From: Oreocharis arfaki
Lineage: Eukaryota > Chordata > Aves > Passeriformes > Paramythiidae
Assembly (NCBI GenBank): GCA_013398015.1
Contig: VZRR01012727.1
Coordinates: 2,099,231-2,163,230 of the forward strand
Direction of reading: 5' to 3'
Length of the DNA: 64,000 nucleotides
Shown here: one piece after another, positions 13,181-26,499 of the stretch
How positions within the stretch are numbered: position 1 is the stretch's first letter
Layout of the letters: every line of letters begins with the position of its first letter
The notes under the pieces: generated by a model
The model's input: the letters and a program-made list of their open reading frames with translations, nothing else
Databases searched by the model: none
Told to the model about the DNA's origin: nothing
Made by a program: the position numbers and the translations under genes

Positions 13181-16100
13181 CCAAGAGATTATTTTGTTGG
13201 TCTATCCACAAGAAAATATTTTATGTTGACAATCCATTACATGAGTGATTTTTTAAACAGAAACAGAGCACACAGTTCCTAAAAAGCCTTGATCGCAAAT
13301 TTGTTTGATAGAGATTTGATTATGACCTGAGAGACTATTCTTGATCTTGGAAATGAAATGTCCAACATTGATTTCTACAAAAGTTCTAGACAGAAAAAGC
13401 ATACTCCCTCATAAAAATCTCCAATGTTGGGTTATGGGTTATGTAATGATCAAAGGAAAACAGGAAAAGGAGGAATGTTGATGTAATTAATAAATTTTTG
13501 AAATCAGAAGAGACTAAGACCAAAGTTATTCCAGTACATTGTTATTGAAACTGCTTCCAAAACTACTTGGATAAATGTCTTGAAGTGAGGATTCGCCTAT
13601 GAACTGCCTTTTACAATGACTACACTGAAAAAGTGCAATATTATAGGGACATGTGCTAACACTTCAGTGCCATCCTCAAAGAGGAAATCCTGATGGGTAG
13701 TGCAAAAGTGGAAAAAAATCTTCTCAGAATGAGAAATTTCATCATGTGTACCTCATTTCTGGAAGGTGGACTTCTAAATCTTAGAAGTTCAATTAGGCAT
13801 TATTGATAAGCAAACATGTTCCGAGGGCATAGCTTCAACAAGAAGCCTCAGGTAGTCTGTAAGCCATGTTATCACAAATATTTTTCATTGAAGACATTGC
13901 AGTCTCATGCTTTCCATTGGAGGAAAATACTCCTTTTTCCCCTCCACCTTTCATGAAGTGCTTTATATTTGCAGACTGCATACCTTTTTAAGGCCGAGGA
14001 AAACTACAGTTGTCCTTTCATCTCTCGCTTTCAGATTATTTGTCCGGACTTCGGGCTAAACATCCTGCTCTAAACTTTACAAGGTTGTTCATTTTTATGC
14101 ACTTTACATCAAGAAAATCTTGTCCTTAGGTCATTGTGATTGGGGCATATAAATAGATTGTGTTTAGAAGCTATTTTTTACCATAGTTCTGATTTTGGCA
14201 GGGGGAAATTTTGTAGCATGCCTATGTTTTGATTTTATTGACAATATGTTATTTCTGCCATTCACTTCTACAGATATTTAAGGAATTTAACCATATTCCT
14301 ACAATGATAATGTCTTTCTCAGAACCATGTCAGAAAAGATAGGTTTCATTTTGGCTTTGATTTTTCACTTTGAATTTTCAATAACATTCTTTTTTTCCTG
14401 TGTTTTCCTTCAACATTATTTTCCTGGCAGTTCAGTAATTCTAGTCTCATTTCCAGCTAAATCTGAATGCTTTGACTTTCAGATGGACTGCAAAGGACCT
14501 CCTAGGCTCTAAAAGCAGGAATGACCCGAGTTACAGAGAAAAGGGCAACAGCTTTTTACACTCTTTGGTGTACCTCCTCCTTACCTTAATCTGAAGACAA
14601 AATGTCTCAAATTTGATTATGATAATAATAATTTTAAAAGACATATCTCCTTTCATGTTCATTGCAACAACAATTTCTCTAAATGAACAACATAAAGAAT
14701 TACCCAAAGTAGTCGAGATCAGGTTTATTTGGCAATAATGGTCCATCTTTTGCACTTGATTTTACCTGTACAATCAGAAAGAAGGGCACCAGGTTATGGC
14801 AGCTCAAATGAGGACAAGGTGTGATTTGTGACTTGAAATATTTCCTGGGCAGCTCAAAGAGAAGCCTCAGACATTCACAGCCATTTACTTCAGCACTGAA
14901 GTCACTGATGCTTTACCTGCTTCTGCAACAGTTGCATGAATTCCATCCATTGTACCTATATGCGTTTTTCTTTCCATTCCAGATTTCCCAATACATTTCT
15001 TGCAGATAATTAAACAGCTTACAAATCCAGTCTATTAAAACAATTGTACTGGGTTTTGCACTCAGTCTGTCTAGGTCCCTATTTAATCTTAGAAAATGAA
15101 CTGTATTGTAGAAGCCATTATGTTGTTAATGCAAGCAAATGATGTTTAAGGGAGCTGGGGTACCCCAGCAAATCTCCCTTTATTCTGCAGCTCCTTTCTT
15201 GCTTGAGTTTTGTTAATTTCTGAGTGCTGCTCATGAAGCCAGGAAAGCAGTAAAGTCTTTGAAAAGCATGAAATAAATTCTGTTCAGTGAGTGGGTAATT
15301 GTTCAAGGTCATCTGTTCGTTGTCTTTGTCTTGATTGTTTGAATTAGTAGCTAATAACGGGGCTGAACCGTGAATGAATTATTATCCATAGGGCATATTT
15401 TGGGGAGTGTCAGGAAATATTACAGGGTAATTAAGGTTATCCAATAGCAAGGCTGTGTTACCAGCAGATGTCTAGTAATTACTATGTTTAAAAAGTGTGG
15501 GGATTAAACTAAGATTATAGCTTTTATATTGTCTGCCTTTACAAGTCAGACTTGGAATTTATTCAGTTTATTCTGCTGCCCTTTTTCTTTTGTTCTGATT
15601 CTGTCACTTAAATTCCAACTTAAACACAGCCCTTTCCTGGTGAATTAAAATAAACATCAGCAGATGGTATGCAGTACATGTGTATACAAAATAGCAGTGT
15701 GGTTATTGAGGACTACAAAGATAACTGCATTGATAAATACTGCTACTATTTATTTGTTAACAAGTTCTGATTCCATTCTAGGGCTTGAACGTTAGTCTTT
15801 CAGGTCCTAAAGTAGTGAAAAGATTACTTTCTTTAAATGTTTTTCAACACTGTAACAGTATTTAATATGACAGGAGAGCTCAATTGTTCATTTAAATTTA
15901 ATTTGTTGAGTTGGGCATCTTCATGCAAAACCAAAAGTCCCGAGTTCAAAGTTTTGTTGTTATTACTGACCCTAAGCTGGCTTAGTGCTACCAGAGGCCA
16001 GGGAAGGGGAAGCATTTGTTTAGTCCCCGATCCAGCAAATTTGATTTTAGCAGATGGGCTGAAGGGAGATAATGTAATGGACAAGTATCTGTGGCATCTG

Positions 16101-17808
16101 GAATGTCTGGATTTAGCACAGTTGACTGGCACTGGGGTGGGGAGGGCAGCATGGAAGCTGTCTGTGCAGAGTGAGCCTCAGAGGTAATGAGAAACCTCTC
16201 AGTAGAAAACGGTGATGACTAGGGAGAAAATGTCAGGACACTGAGTGTTTATAGCCATAGAAGAGGAAAAGTGGGAGGTCTGAAAAATGGAGGAGAGCTA
16301 CAAAATTAAAATGGCAGAAAGGGAAATGTGGACAGCAGTGAGGAAAGGTTTTGAGCAAGCGTTTATGTGCTTTCTGCGACCTCTTCAAAGAAGAACACAC
16401 TGGAAGATTGTTTTTTTCCTTAACAATAATTTTAAAACACAAGTGAAATAAAAAGTTCACTTTGCAAATTGTAGGTAACACCCCAAAGTCTAAACTTCTT
16501 TGATTCCGGCCTACCACACCTTTGCATAATTTTTTTCTTCTGACTAGCATTAAGCAGGATAAGCTTTTTTAAAATTTATTTTGCATGCTGCTGGCAGTGC
16601 AAGAGGGGATTACACAGGAGCACTATGGATTTGGAAGTCTGGCTACCATGTTAGTGATTTTTATTGGTGTGTGGCTAGCAGCAGGTGAATCAGCCTATGG
16701 CAAATGCAGCCAGTTGCTGTGGTCCACGCCCCTGCTCACTCTACCTGTTGCCAGAGGTACCCATTGATGCACAAGCCATAATTTCAGAAATTATTATGAT
16801 CACATTAGAAGGAATCCATTAATATTGCATTGATAGCTTCTTTGGTTTTTAAATAAGTATGGCAAATGTTGCATGTTTATGACAAAGGATTGAGCTGATT
16901 TGAAAATGCAAATTACATACTCACATGCGTGAGTAAAGAAAAATAAGCAAGAGTAACCTGACATGCCAACGTGGGGAAGTGGCTTATGGTGGACACACAG
17001 TGCTAGGATGAATTTTGTCATGAACTGTCTAGGATGTGCAATGCACATTATTGGTCTTAATTGCATATGGGATCTCATTAAAGTCAAAGGCGTTTTTCAA
17101 TATCTAAAATGAAGGGCCGTACAAAGTTTTTCACTTGGCTAAAATATTCTTCCAAAATTCTCTCTTGAAGAAATTAAAAAGTAAAGCTAATACATGTTCA
17201 GAACCAAGTATAAAATCTTCTGTTATTTAAAGAGTGACTATAATCCAAATTGATTTTCTTTGACATTAATTTTCAAAGAAACCCAAGCTAGGACTTTTCA
17301 CTGATTAACCCCTATTGGAATTAATGCTTGACCAGTGTAGAGGAAAAGCTAAGGACATGGAAGGGGAAGGACAGGGAAGGGCAGAAACAACCAGCAAAAC
17401 ATTTGAGATTTGTGCACATAAAGATAAAGGTGAAATACGAAGTGTCTCTGAATGTTTCTGTTTGTGATTATTCTGAGTCAAGGTCCATACTCATCCATGT
17501 ACATTATAATGGGGTTTTTATCTGTTTAGGTTTCCCGATTTTTTAAAGTGCAGGCCCCTCATCAAATCAATTAGGAGCTTCAATATCTATTAGTCCCTTC
17601 AGTGAAATAATTTAATGCCTCTTGTTTATATTCTAATTCATTGATATCCGTATGATGTAAAATGCTCCAAGCTTTGTGAAAGACATCCATATTTCTTGGT
17701 TGTCTGGTTATTACCAAACAAATGTCTGAGCCAAAGCGTGTTTAAACTTAATGAGAGTATTCTTATTGACCTCATTGTACTTTGTATCCAAATAGAAAAC
17801 TATTCAAC
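13181..17808. other. Unique AT-rich non-coding DNA
   Basis: No gene, RNA gene or transposon recognised. Overlapping frames on both strands near 15833-16187 (about 100-116 codons) are mutually antisense and carry no known motif. The rest is ordinary AT-rich sequence. Confidence 0.65.
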
Positions 17809-17848
17809 TTTTTTTTTTTTTTTTTTTTAGCAAGTTATTAGTTTTATT
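17809..17848 (-). repeat. Poly(T) tract with antisense AATAAA, possible retrocopy 3' end
   Basis: Twenty consecutive T residues occupy 17809-17828. On the minus strand this is an A20 run preceded, 14 nt upstream, by AATAAA (TTTATT on + at 17843-17848). Hexamer, short spacer and long A-run is the signature of a retroposed polyadenylated RNA on the minus strand. I could not see a recognisable coding sequence to the right, nor a matching target-site duplication. A plain genomic A-tract beside a chance hexamer is the alternative. Confidence 0.3.
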
Positions 17849-18012
17849 TAAACAAAGTAAGCTTGACTGTGTTTTGGTGGATCTAGTTAGAATACAGCAG
17901 TGGGGAAAGAGAAAGTTCAAACACCTAGTCATACCTTTTGATCTGATTGTAAATTAACAACCACTAAATTAGTAAAAACCACTGCAGCTTTTACAGCATT
18001 TTGTATAGTTAA

Positions 18013-18351
18013 GAATGGAACTTAACGGAAAAACAACGTTTTACCCTAAAGCTTTTCTTTTACTTTGTAAGGAAAAGAAACACCAATGATCAGGTTTCCT
18101 ATGCTGAGTTCACTGCTGCAGCAAGCAATGCTTTTACTGAAATCTCAACACTACCCAACATAAGCAGCAGCAGTAAGCACACAGGGCACTGCATTTCCTC
18201 CCTCGAGTGTGCTAATAATGACCTTGGTTGCCTCAGACAAGAAAAGCAAACTCTGCAACTTCATGAGGCTCTTTATACAAGAAAGGGGATAAAATCAGTG
18301 TTCATTAATAATGAAGGAATAGCCAATGTAATGAAGATCTCTCATGTGTGA
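18013..18351 (+). other. 112-codon stop-free stretch with splice-like borders, unrecognised
   Basis: This frame is open from just after a TAA at 18010-18012 to TGA at 18349-18351 but has no early ATG. A pyrimidine-rich acceptor-like sequence ends in AG at 18071, and a GTGAGA donor-like sequence begins at 18348, so an internal exon of about 276 nt could be drawn at 18072-18347. The peptide (for example NDQVSYAEFTAAAS) matches nothing I recognise. A stop-free run of this length is expected by chance in 64 kb of AT-rich DNA, so it is not called as a CDS. Confidence 0.12.
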
Positions 18352-19326
18352 GACCGAGACAAACCCAATAAAGGTGGAAAATACAGTGGTATTTTCAGGG
18401 TCTAATTTTAGGACATTTGCAGGGTTCCTTTACCTTAATCAACATGTGACAAAGCCATGCTTTTGATTACTTTCCGAAAATTGTGTGCTTCTCTAAAACA
18501 GGGAATCTTCTACATTCAGATTAATGTTCAACAATCTTCGACATATGTAACAAAAAAATCCATTCCTGTGGTGAGAGATCTGGTTAGAGACCTCAGAAAC
18601 TGACCAAAACACTAAAGCAACTGAACAGTAAAAGTTGATTGAGCTAATGATGTACATTAGGGACAGTGCAGAACATCCCTGGTCTAAATGTGTGCTGGTT
18701 TTGTATTGGCATGTGTCTTTTTACTTTTCACATTGATGCTGTTGTGCTGAAGCAGATCGTAGTGGGGGGTTGGACCTTTATTGTCCATCTTTTCCAAAAT
18801 GAGAATGAAGAGTACAGAAGAAGATATGCAGAATCAATACTTTGCCTTATGATTTAAAGTAGAAGAATAACCATCGGTTTAGTCCCACCACATTTGAGTC
18901 TCAAGTGTAGTGAAATGTTGCTATAAAACAGATGTAAAATAATGAAGAAATTAAGGAATTCTGGTAGACAAAAAAAGGACTTTTAAATTTTCTTTTTTCA
19001 GCATTGGTTAGGTTTAAGAAATGGAAGAACTTTGAACACCCTGTGTTTTTATTTCAACCTCAGAACAAACATTTAAAAGCTGTAATTTTGGGTGGATGAT
19101 TACTAATGACTTTCTTTGACTTAAACCTTAGATATTTCTAAAATTATCTCAGCAGACATAAAATTAACTGCATATGGAAATGAGTGAAACAAAATTGCTC
19201 ACATATAAGCGGCTAAACATGTGTAGGCATGAGTGGAGTTAGAGATAGGGAAGTTGCACTCAAGCCCTCAATTTGCTGTGCCAAAGTTTTTAGGATTGTA
19301 TAAGATGCCTTTTCTGTCTGCAGTCT
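18352..19326. other. Unique AT-rich non-coding DNA
   Basis: Nothing recognised beyond low-complexity A/T runs. Confidence 0.65.
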
Positions 19327-19414
19327 GGTCTAGTGGAAGGTGTCCCTGCCCATGGCAGAGGAGTTGATATTAGATGGTATTTAAGGTCCCTCCCAGCCCA
19401 AAGCATTCTATGTG
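19327..19414 (+). mobile_element. CR1 retrotransposon 3' tail fragment
   Basis: The sequence TAGTGGAAGGTGTCCCTGCC, then CATGGCAGAGGAGTTG, a TTAGATGGTATTTAAGGTCC segment and CCAAAGCATTCTATG match the final ~90 bp (3' UTR) of avian CR1 elements, with one copy of the ATTCTATG tail octamer. No ORF2 sequence precedes it, so this is a severely 5'-truncated copy, the usual result of incomplete CR1 reverse transcription. It is inactive. Confidence 0.85.
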
Positions 19415-22400
19415 TGCCCTAAATCAGTGTTTGCCGACCCCATGGCACGGGCCAGCCCCTATCCCAGGCTTAAAACCAGACATTTATAGCTTGAAACTGT
19501 TCATAATCAAAATGAAGTTTTAATAAAGGTTAGTTTGCAAATCAAATAAAACATTCTATCTTCATTCAAGCTAAACCTATTATTTATTGAAAGGTTTTGG
19601 TTTGGCCACTCAACTAAGAGTCCAATTTTTCAGTTTCATTCTCGGTGTCATTGCATGGAATTTGTGGCTGTAACTTTTGCTCTGTGATGAGAATTGTGCA
19701 AACAGTACAGCACGTGTGGTAATTCCTCATCTAAAACATGAACTCCAAGGTAAAACATCTTGGTGTGAATGTCTGTAACTTTAACTGGTTTTCATTTCAA
19801 CACCTTTCACATTATTACAGCTTAAATCTGAGCATTTATATTAAGCGTTTTTGAGGACATTTGTTTTTTATCAATCAAGAATGCATGCTCCAACGTAAAA
19901 TCTTAAAAGTAGGGGAAAGAGTTTGCTGTAATTTCTCCAGATCCCTTTCCTACTTTTGTAAATATCTTTAAAAATATCCCACCTAAAGATTGCTTTGTTT
20001 TTTGACTTCAAATATAACTTGTTATAGCTAGGAGAAGAAATAATTTGATGTTTATTTTTGATCTACAATGCTCTCATCTGGCTTTGGACTTCACGAGCAG
20101 TATGGCTGGCGTTTATTTTTAACATGTTAAATCAGAAAGGAAATAAAAATGGCCATTTCTTGAAACAAGATTTGCTGAACTCTTAAAAAGAAAAGGGGTA
20201 ATTTAGGAGGGTATCCTGTGACAGGAAATGACAAGCTGCCTTCACCCTGGTATATTGATTTAGGAGAGGGATGCTTGCGCAGAAAAAGCAACACTTGTTC
20301 AAGTCACCGGACAGTCTGAGGATTTGAGGGGGAGGCGGGGAGGGGCTGAGGGTTTACACTAAAAAGCCCGGAGTCATCAGACTTTAAAATAGCATGTGTG
20401 GCCTTTTTCAGTGAAAATAGAGAGTAATGTGGCTATAAAAAGCAAAGTAAACTACCAGTTGACTGCCTCTTTTATGCCATACACATCTTTGAAGGTTAAA
20501 TTTGTTATTTTAGAAAAACATAGGGTAGGCTTGAAAAGAATACCCAGGTTGTTTGGCTTCAGGTTTTTATTATGAGAAATCAAAAAGTCATCTCAAACTG
20601 AAGAAGCAAAAACGCTCACCTTTAATGTTGTTGTGTTAATGAACACAACCGTGCTATCTTTTAAAATTCCATTAATCACATTATTTAGTGTTTCATAATT
20701 AAGCATAGTTTGTAAACATCAATTTAACCGTCATATTAACTCGCAGCTATAGAAAGGAAATTCCCAGGTTCACCAGAGCGTGAAGAACTAAATGTCCATA
20801 CTGCAAACACTTCCAGTTTTTAAAACTTTCTCTTATGCACCCAGTTGTCAAATAAATGCTGGGGGTTTTTTAATATAAATATTTGTCACATATGAGCAAT
20901 GTGCAAAATCACGAGCAACCTTTCGATTTTATAGGATTATTGAAAGAAAATGAAAGAAGAAAGATGTGAAGACTTTAAGAGAAAAATGAAAGTAGGCATC
21001 TTATTCTCAACATGAAATACCTGTAATGAAGGCAAGTCTCATAAAAGTTAGAGACGCCTCTGGATTGCCTGAAATAGTAATGCTTAAAATGTGGGTATCT
21101 CATTTTGTTAACCTTTTTCTGAATTTTTTGTTCCTAATGCTTTATCCAAATAATATCTAACATGAGTAGGATCTTTTTTCCTTTCTGTTTGAGCAGCAGT
21201 GGAGTTCAGATATGTAAAGACAGAATTATTAAAATAATAGTATACACTGAAAATCACATTTGTAAATGGGCAAAAATGCACAAAGCTTCTAAAGTATATT
21301 AAAAGATCTAATTTTATTCTTCTAACGTTGAAAACACACTGCTTGCTCTATTTTATCTCAGTGCAAATATGCTAAATTGCTCAGAGGTATCAGGACTTCA
21401 GCTCTTTAAAAACCTCTCTTCTCTCACTGGCTGGTCTGGAAACTGTCTTTGCAAGGACTATTCCTTGCTTTCTTTAGACATTTCAGCTCTTTGGATCTTG
21501 AATCATCTTTGACAATTAGAATTAGCAATTCATGTTCTTTAAGCTACACAGTACATTTACCCTTGATTTCATTTAAAACAGGGACCAACTGTTGAGACAT
21601 CATTTTGTCGTGCGAATTTTTTTTACAGTTAAAATCATTAATGATTATAGCAGGTCCAGGAAATTTGATACTGTTGTATCAAATTTTTCCCTTTTTATGC
21701 CTCTATACCTCTTCTTAAATACAGTGAAAATGGCACTTTCAGGGATTCATGTTCCTTATATTTTTTCTACTAGAGCTCAACTGCCACCCTCTCTCCTTTC
21801 TTCTATAGGTTATTCCCTATAATGAAACTGTTTTCTAACGCTCAGAAAATTGCTTACCAAAATATAACGTTTATTTGGGGAGCATTAGAGGTGTTGGAGA
21901 GCAGTATCTTGTCTGTCTGAATTAAGCATCAGGTGTTTTGTGTCAGCAATTGGTGTGCTGTTGGAATTAGGATGGTTAGCTAATCTTTGTGATGATGCTT
22001 CTGTTCTTCAAGTGAATAAGTACTCAGATTGCAAACAGTTTTGCCCAAACCTGAATACTTCATATGAATGCTCTCATGTGTACCTTTGAACTTGCTTTCC
22101 ATACCATTTGTGCTTGTCAAGCTTGCACACTCTTTCACCTCCCTGTATTATCAAGGGGACATGGATGCAGTCTAGGAACATTAATCTTTTAAAAAATACC
22201 CAGGTACTGAGTTATTAAGAACTCTCAACTGATTTCATCCCTCTCAAGTACTTGCATCAAATGTGGATATTTGGAAAGGGTGGTTAAATGTAATTTACAG
22301 AGCTGAGATAACACTGTTGGGTAAAGGATTTTCTTTCTTTTCATCTATATAGTTTTCTGGCTACTCTTTATGTCTCCTTTCCTCCTTTTCTAAAGAAACT

Positions 22401-24896
22401 TGCTTTTATATCTAGGACCCTTTTTTGTTTATATATACACACACACAAATGAATTTTAGTAAGAACTGAAAGCTTTTGATTATTTAATGAACACGCATTG
22501 TTAAAAGGCAACTGAATCATAGTCATGGTATGAAACATTTGGGTGATCTTACACTTTTAACTTCTTAGTGGAGTAACTAATCAGTTCACTCACAAATTAG
22601 AAATTTTATTCATTTATGGGATTTTTTTTCAAAGTGTGGTCATAGTTTATTCTATTATTCAATCTTCTATTTCAAAGAAACAATAACATTTTCAGAAAAG
22701 CTTATTGAAGTGAATGTAAAATAGCTTGCAAAAACATGTTCACCCGAAGAATGTAGCTGGAAAGGGAGCACAATGATACAAAAATGCAGGGGTGAGAAAC
22801 ATTACTGCTTTTGGAGGCTGTGGCACTGGGTAGTTCCTCCCTGCTAAGATTATATTGTGAGCTGCTGTTTGGATATTGGTTTGATGCAATGTGATAATCT
22901 GAACAGTTCATGTCTAAATAAAGTTTACGCATCTGTTAATTAGTTTAAAATATCTGCCTTAGGGCATGAAATCAATTAGGCCGAACATCTCATATAGCCA
23001 GCTGGTAAATAAACATACAGGTGTTCCACCCAGTGTGCAGATTTATAAGAAAATGTTTCTATTATTGAAAGTCCATTTCTAGTGCCTCTGTCCTTGACAT
23101 AAGATTGTGAGTTTTTCAGGGCCTGCAGGGCTGAGGGTTTTTCCCACTGGTGTTGAGAAGTGTGGAATGTTGCCCAGTCTGTGTTCCCAGAGCAGGAGGT
23201 GCAGCAGAGCTGAGAGTGCATGGGCCGCTGAGCCTGAAGTGAAAATATCCCTGGATGTGGACTGGTGGAGGGAGTGAAGAGGCAGCAGTCCTTGAGCTGG
23301 GCGGAAAAAACAGGGGAAAGAGAGAGGAGCTGGCCCAAGAAACAGAGTAATACCGGCTATTTCATTGGGGCATGTCTAAGGACATAGAATGACTGTGACT
23401 TGCTGAATAAGCCAGGCCAATATGAGAGCATAACCCAGCATTCAAAAGATGATGATGATCACCATCTCTATCTGTGCCTGTGTGTTTTCACAAAAATGAA
23501 ATAGAATATCTTATTTTCTCATGTAAGTGATATGTGATAGCCTTTTTCTGCCTTTTCCCTCTGCTATTAAAAGATCAGGGGAGGAAAATGTTTAGATATC
23601 TGTGAGCTAATAAACCTCTGGTTATTGCAAGCTAGAAGGGTATAACAGAAAAGCTGTCACTGAGTGACTGCTTGGTACTTATGCACTTCAGTAGCATTTG
23701 CTGATAACCAGTGCTGGAGGCAAGCCTGAGACCACAACACACTGACACCACCCCTCCAGCAGGGTCATTTTACCGACTTATAAACAGGCCTGTCCCAGCC
23801 AGACTAAAAGGAGATGGCTGGGATGTTAAGGAAGTTGTTTTCTCCAGCTTAGTGCTGGAAGGAATCTTCCAGATCATAACATTTAGCCAGATGTTGTTCC
23901 GTGTCTAGAGAGCTGGGAAAGGTAAAATAGCTGAAAAAGGCAGCTTTTTGTTTACCTAAAAAGGCAATAGCTGAAAAAGAGGACAAGAAGCCGGGTGCCC
24001 TGGGGTATTTCCCAAAGTTGAAGAGAAAAAAAAAGGTGAGAGAAAAAGATGAACCAACGGAAGAAAAAAAGACAAAACCACTACCACCAAAACCTAGAAC
24101 ACCTTCCATATTTCAGTAAAGGATGTGGAAAGATTTCTGCCCTTCCAGTGGCCATTCCTTTTGGAGCACTCTGAAACAAGGCACTGTGAGTTGCACCACC
24201 TGGTTTTTTTACCCTTGGGCCAATGTCCCTTTTGTTTTGGAAGCTTTTGGGAGGCCTGTCAGTCTCTGCTTTTACAGTTTCATGTACTTAAAGAGGTCTC
24301 ACTAAACTGAACAGCCCGTAGTACCAGAGCACTGGAAGTTTTGCTTTGAACCTGCCAAGTGTTGAAGTGCGACATCGTGGGCAGGGTGACAGACTGCTCT
24401 GAAAGCACAAAGTCTGCCAGGAAGGCTAAGAAGGAGGCAGCTGCCTGGCTATAGAGAAGGAAGGTCAGGAGGATATGGGATGGCAGACGGGAGGATACGG
24501 AGTGACGGAAAGGCACCCAAGCAGGGCTGGTTTGTTTTGTGTCCCATGGGGACTTCTCTGTGGAGGCTGGATAATAAGAGAGCACAACTTGGGTTTTGCC
24601 AGACAAGGTGAGATCTGTGGTTCACCAAATATTACACCAAAAAACAGTGAATCACAGATGATGTGTGTATTTTGACATTTTCCCACCTCTAATACTATTT
24701 TTACCTCACAAAACACAAACGTTGTTGTTTTCTGACACTAGAGGGTCCTTTCTTGCTTCATGATCTGTCTTACAGATTTGATAAACTCTCCCTCAAGACC
24801 CTGTAAGATGATATTAGCCAATAGTGCTAACATCAAAGGTTCTTTATTGAATATGATCAAGGAACCCCTAATGTCAATACAAGGGGTGTTTGTTTT
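19415..24896. other. Unique AT-rich non-coding DNA
   Basis: No supported gene. Holds the G-quadruplex candidate at 20328-20352, a short TA/CA microsatellite near 22430-22448, a 7-bp-arm inverted repeat CTGGAAG/CTTCCAG at 23855-23872, and a polypurine stretch about 24015-24075. Frames of 100-120 codons (for example 22976-23338 and 24280-24606, both minus) show no known domain. Confidence 0.65.
20328..20352 (+). other. G-quadruplex-forming motif
   Basis: Four G-runs (GGGGG, GGGG, GGGG, GGG) separated by loops AGGC, A and CTGA fit the canonical intramolecular G-quadruplex pattern (runs of at least three G, loops of 1-7 nt). The motif stands out against AT-rich flanks. No promoter or gene is evident next to it. 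Confidence 0.6.
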
Positions 24897-24923
24897 GCAG
24901 CTGGCTGGCAGCCAGCCAGTTGC
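24897..24923. repeat. Near-perfect short palindrome (hairpin)
   Basis: The core CTGGCTGGCAGCCAGCCAG (24901-24919) is a perfect inverted repeat with 9-bp arms around a single central A. Extending four bases each side gives 13-bp arms with one mismatch (G-T wobble as RNA). It could be a dyad protein-binding site or a cruciform-prone element. As RNA, the one-base centre would force a few inner pairs open. Function unknown. Confidence 0.7.
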
Positions 24924-26499
24924 TGTGCAGTTATGGAGCTCCTTAATGCTGAAGTGGCTTTACAAGTGTGGTGAAAAAGACTGATGGAAGGCCTACAACT
25001 CCAGACCGTGCAGGAAAGGGATTGCTTGCATATTACAAAGGTAATATTTTTTAGTTTATGTTTAAAAGGGGTGTAAAGGAAAGAAAAAAAGGAAGGAAAC
25101 TCTGTATTTTTTCAGCTGTGTATGCCAACCTGGCAACCAGTGTGAATTAGTGAAACGTTACCAGTGACCCCTTTTCTCATCAAAGATTAATAAATTAAGT
25201 GAGGTAGAAAATTTAACATTAAATATACATTAGAATAGCAGCAACTTTTGTGACCCTCCTCACTAGGAATTTTGTGCCTCTGGATTTCAGTTCATGTGGT
25301 GGCAGGTGGAAACATGAGACACTTCAGTCCTGACTTGATTCACACAGTGAGGGCTGCAAGTAACAGCTGCCCATGTGAATGACCAAGGGTTGAATTCGTC
25401 CACTGTAAATTATGCATTCAAAGGAAGATTAACAGCAAGTTATTTTGGAATTTGTCACATTTATATCCTAGGCATGTGAAATGCAGTAGTACCTGTACCT
25501 TGGGCAGTTGCACACCTTGTTTGTGGATGTTTGTTTTGGTACCATTTGGATAAATAACCCTAAAACTGCAGTGATGTTGTCAGGCTTCTTCTAGTGGTGT
25601 TGGAGGTATGGAGCTGGCTGAAGGCTGTTTTGATGAGACAGCCGAAAGACAAACTAAAGTTTTCTCTCTGCCATGAGATTTTGGAGCAGAGCTGCAGGAG
25701 TCAATGTATCATCCATCTATATAAAGATCAGATACAGATGGTGGCATAGAATAGCTTCAATATGGACAGATTATTTTTACTCAGTTGCCTGTGTGAATGA
25801 TTCTATTCAAGTTACTGTGTTGTCTCCTTGGATTATGTATGTTAATTTTTTACATTCAAAAAAATGTGTGTATCTCTGTCTCTGCTTATGCTCTGTCACC
25901 TATACAAAAGAGTGTGAATAGTAAAATTCAGTCTTCGCCCTGATTTCTCAGCCCAAGACCAAAAAACCCACAAGTTAAGAGTTTAAGCTACCCTGAAGCA
26001 AATGAAATAAGACTCCATTGATTATCAGCTGATGCTGTTGTTACCCATGAAAGCAGGGATAAATTTTGAATACCACAGTGCATGGAAGCAGCGAGTGAGG
26101 CCTGAAAGGAGCATCAGTGAAAGCTCCTCATCTCCCTGCACTTGCTGGCACAGAAACGAGAAAAGTTTGCTTTACAATCTTAATGCTTTTATTCTAACAT
26201 TGTTTACAAAATCTAAACTCTGCCTTAATGTTGCAAAACGAGTTTGCACAAAGCCTGGAGGTGCAGGGTGAAAGCTGTGACAGGCAGCACGTTGTGGCGT
26301 GTCACTGGTGAGCTGGGGACAGGACAGGGGCGTTTGTCTCAGCGCACATTTTCTCCTGAAGGGAGAAGCGAAGTGTGATAGCTGACAAGCTGCTGTTCGG
26401 GGCTCACACTGACAAATACATGCATATCTATGGATGTGAAACTTCCCAACAAGCTCTTAGTGATGTATAAAAATAAACAATCAAATGCTTACGGTCTGA

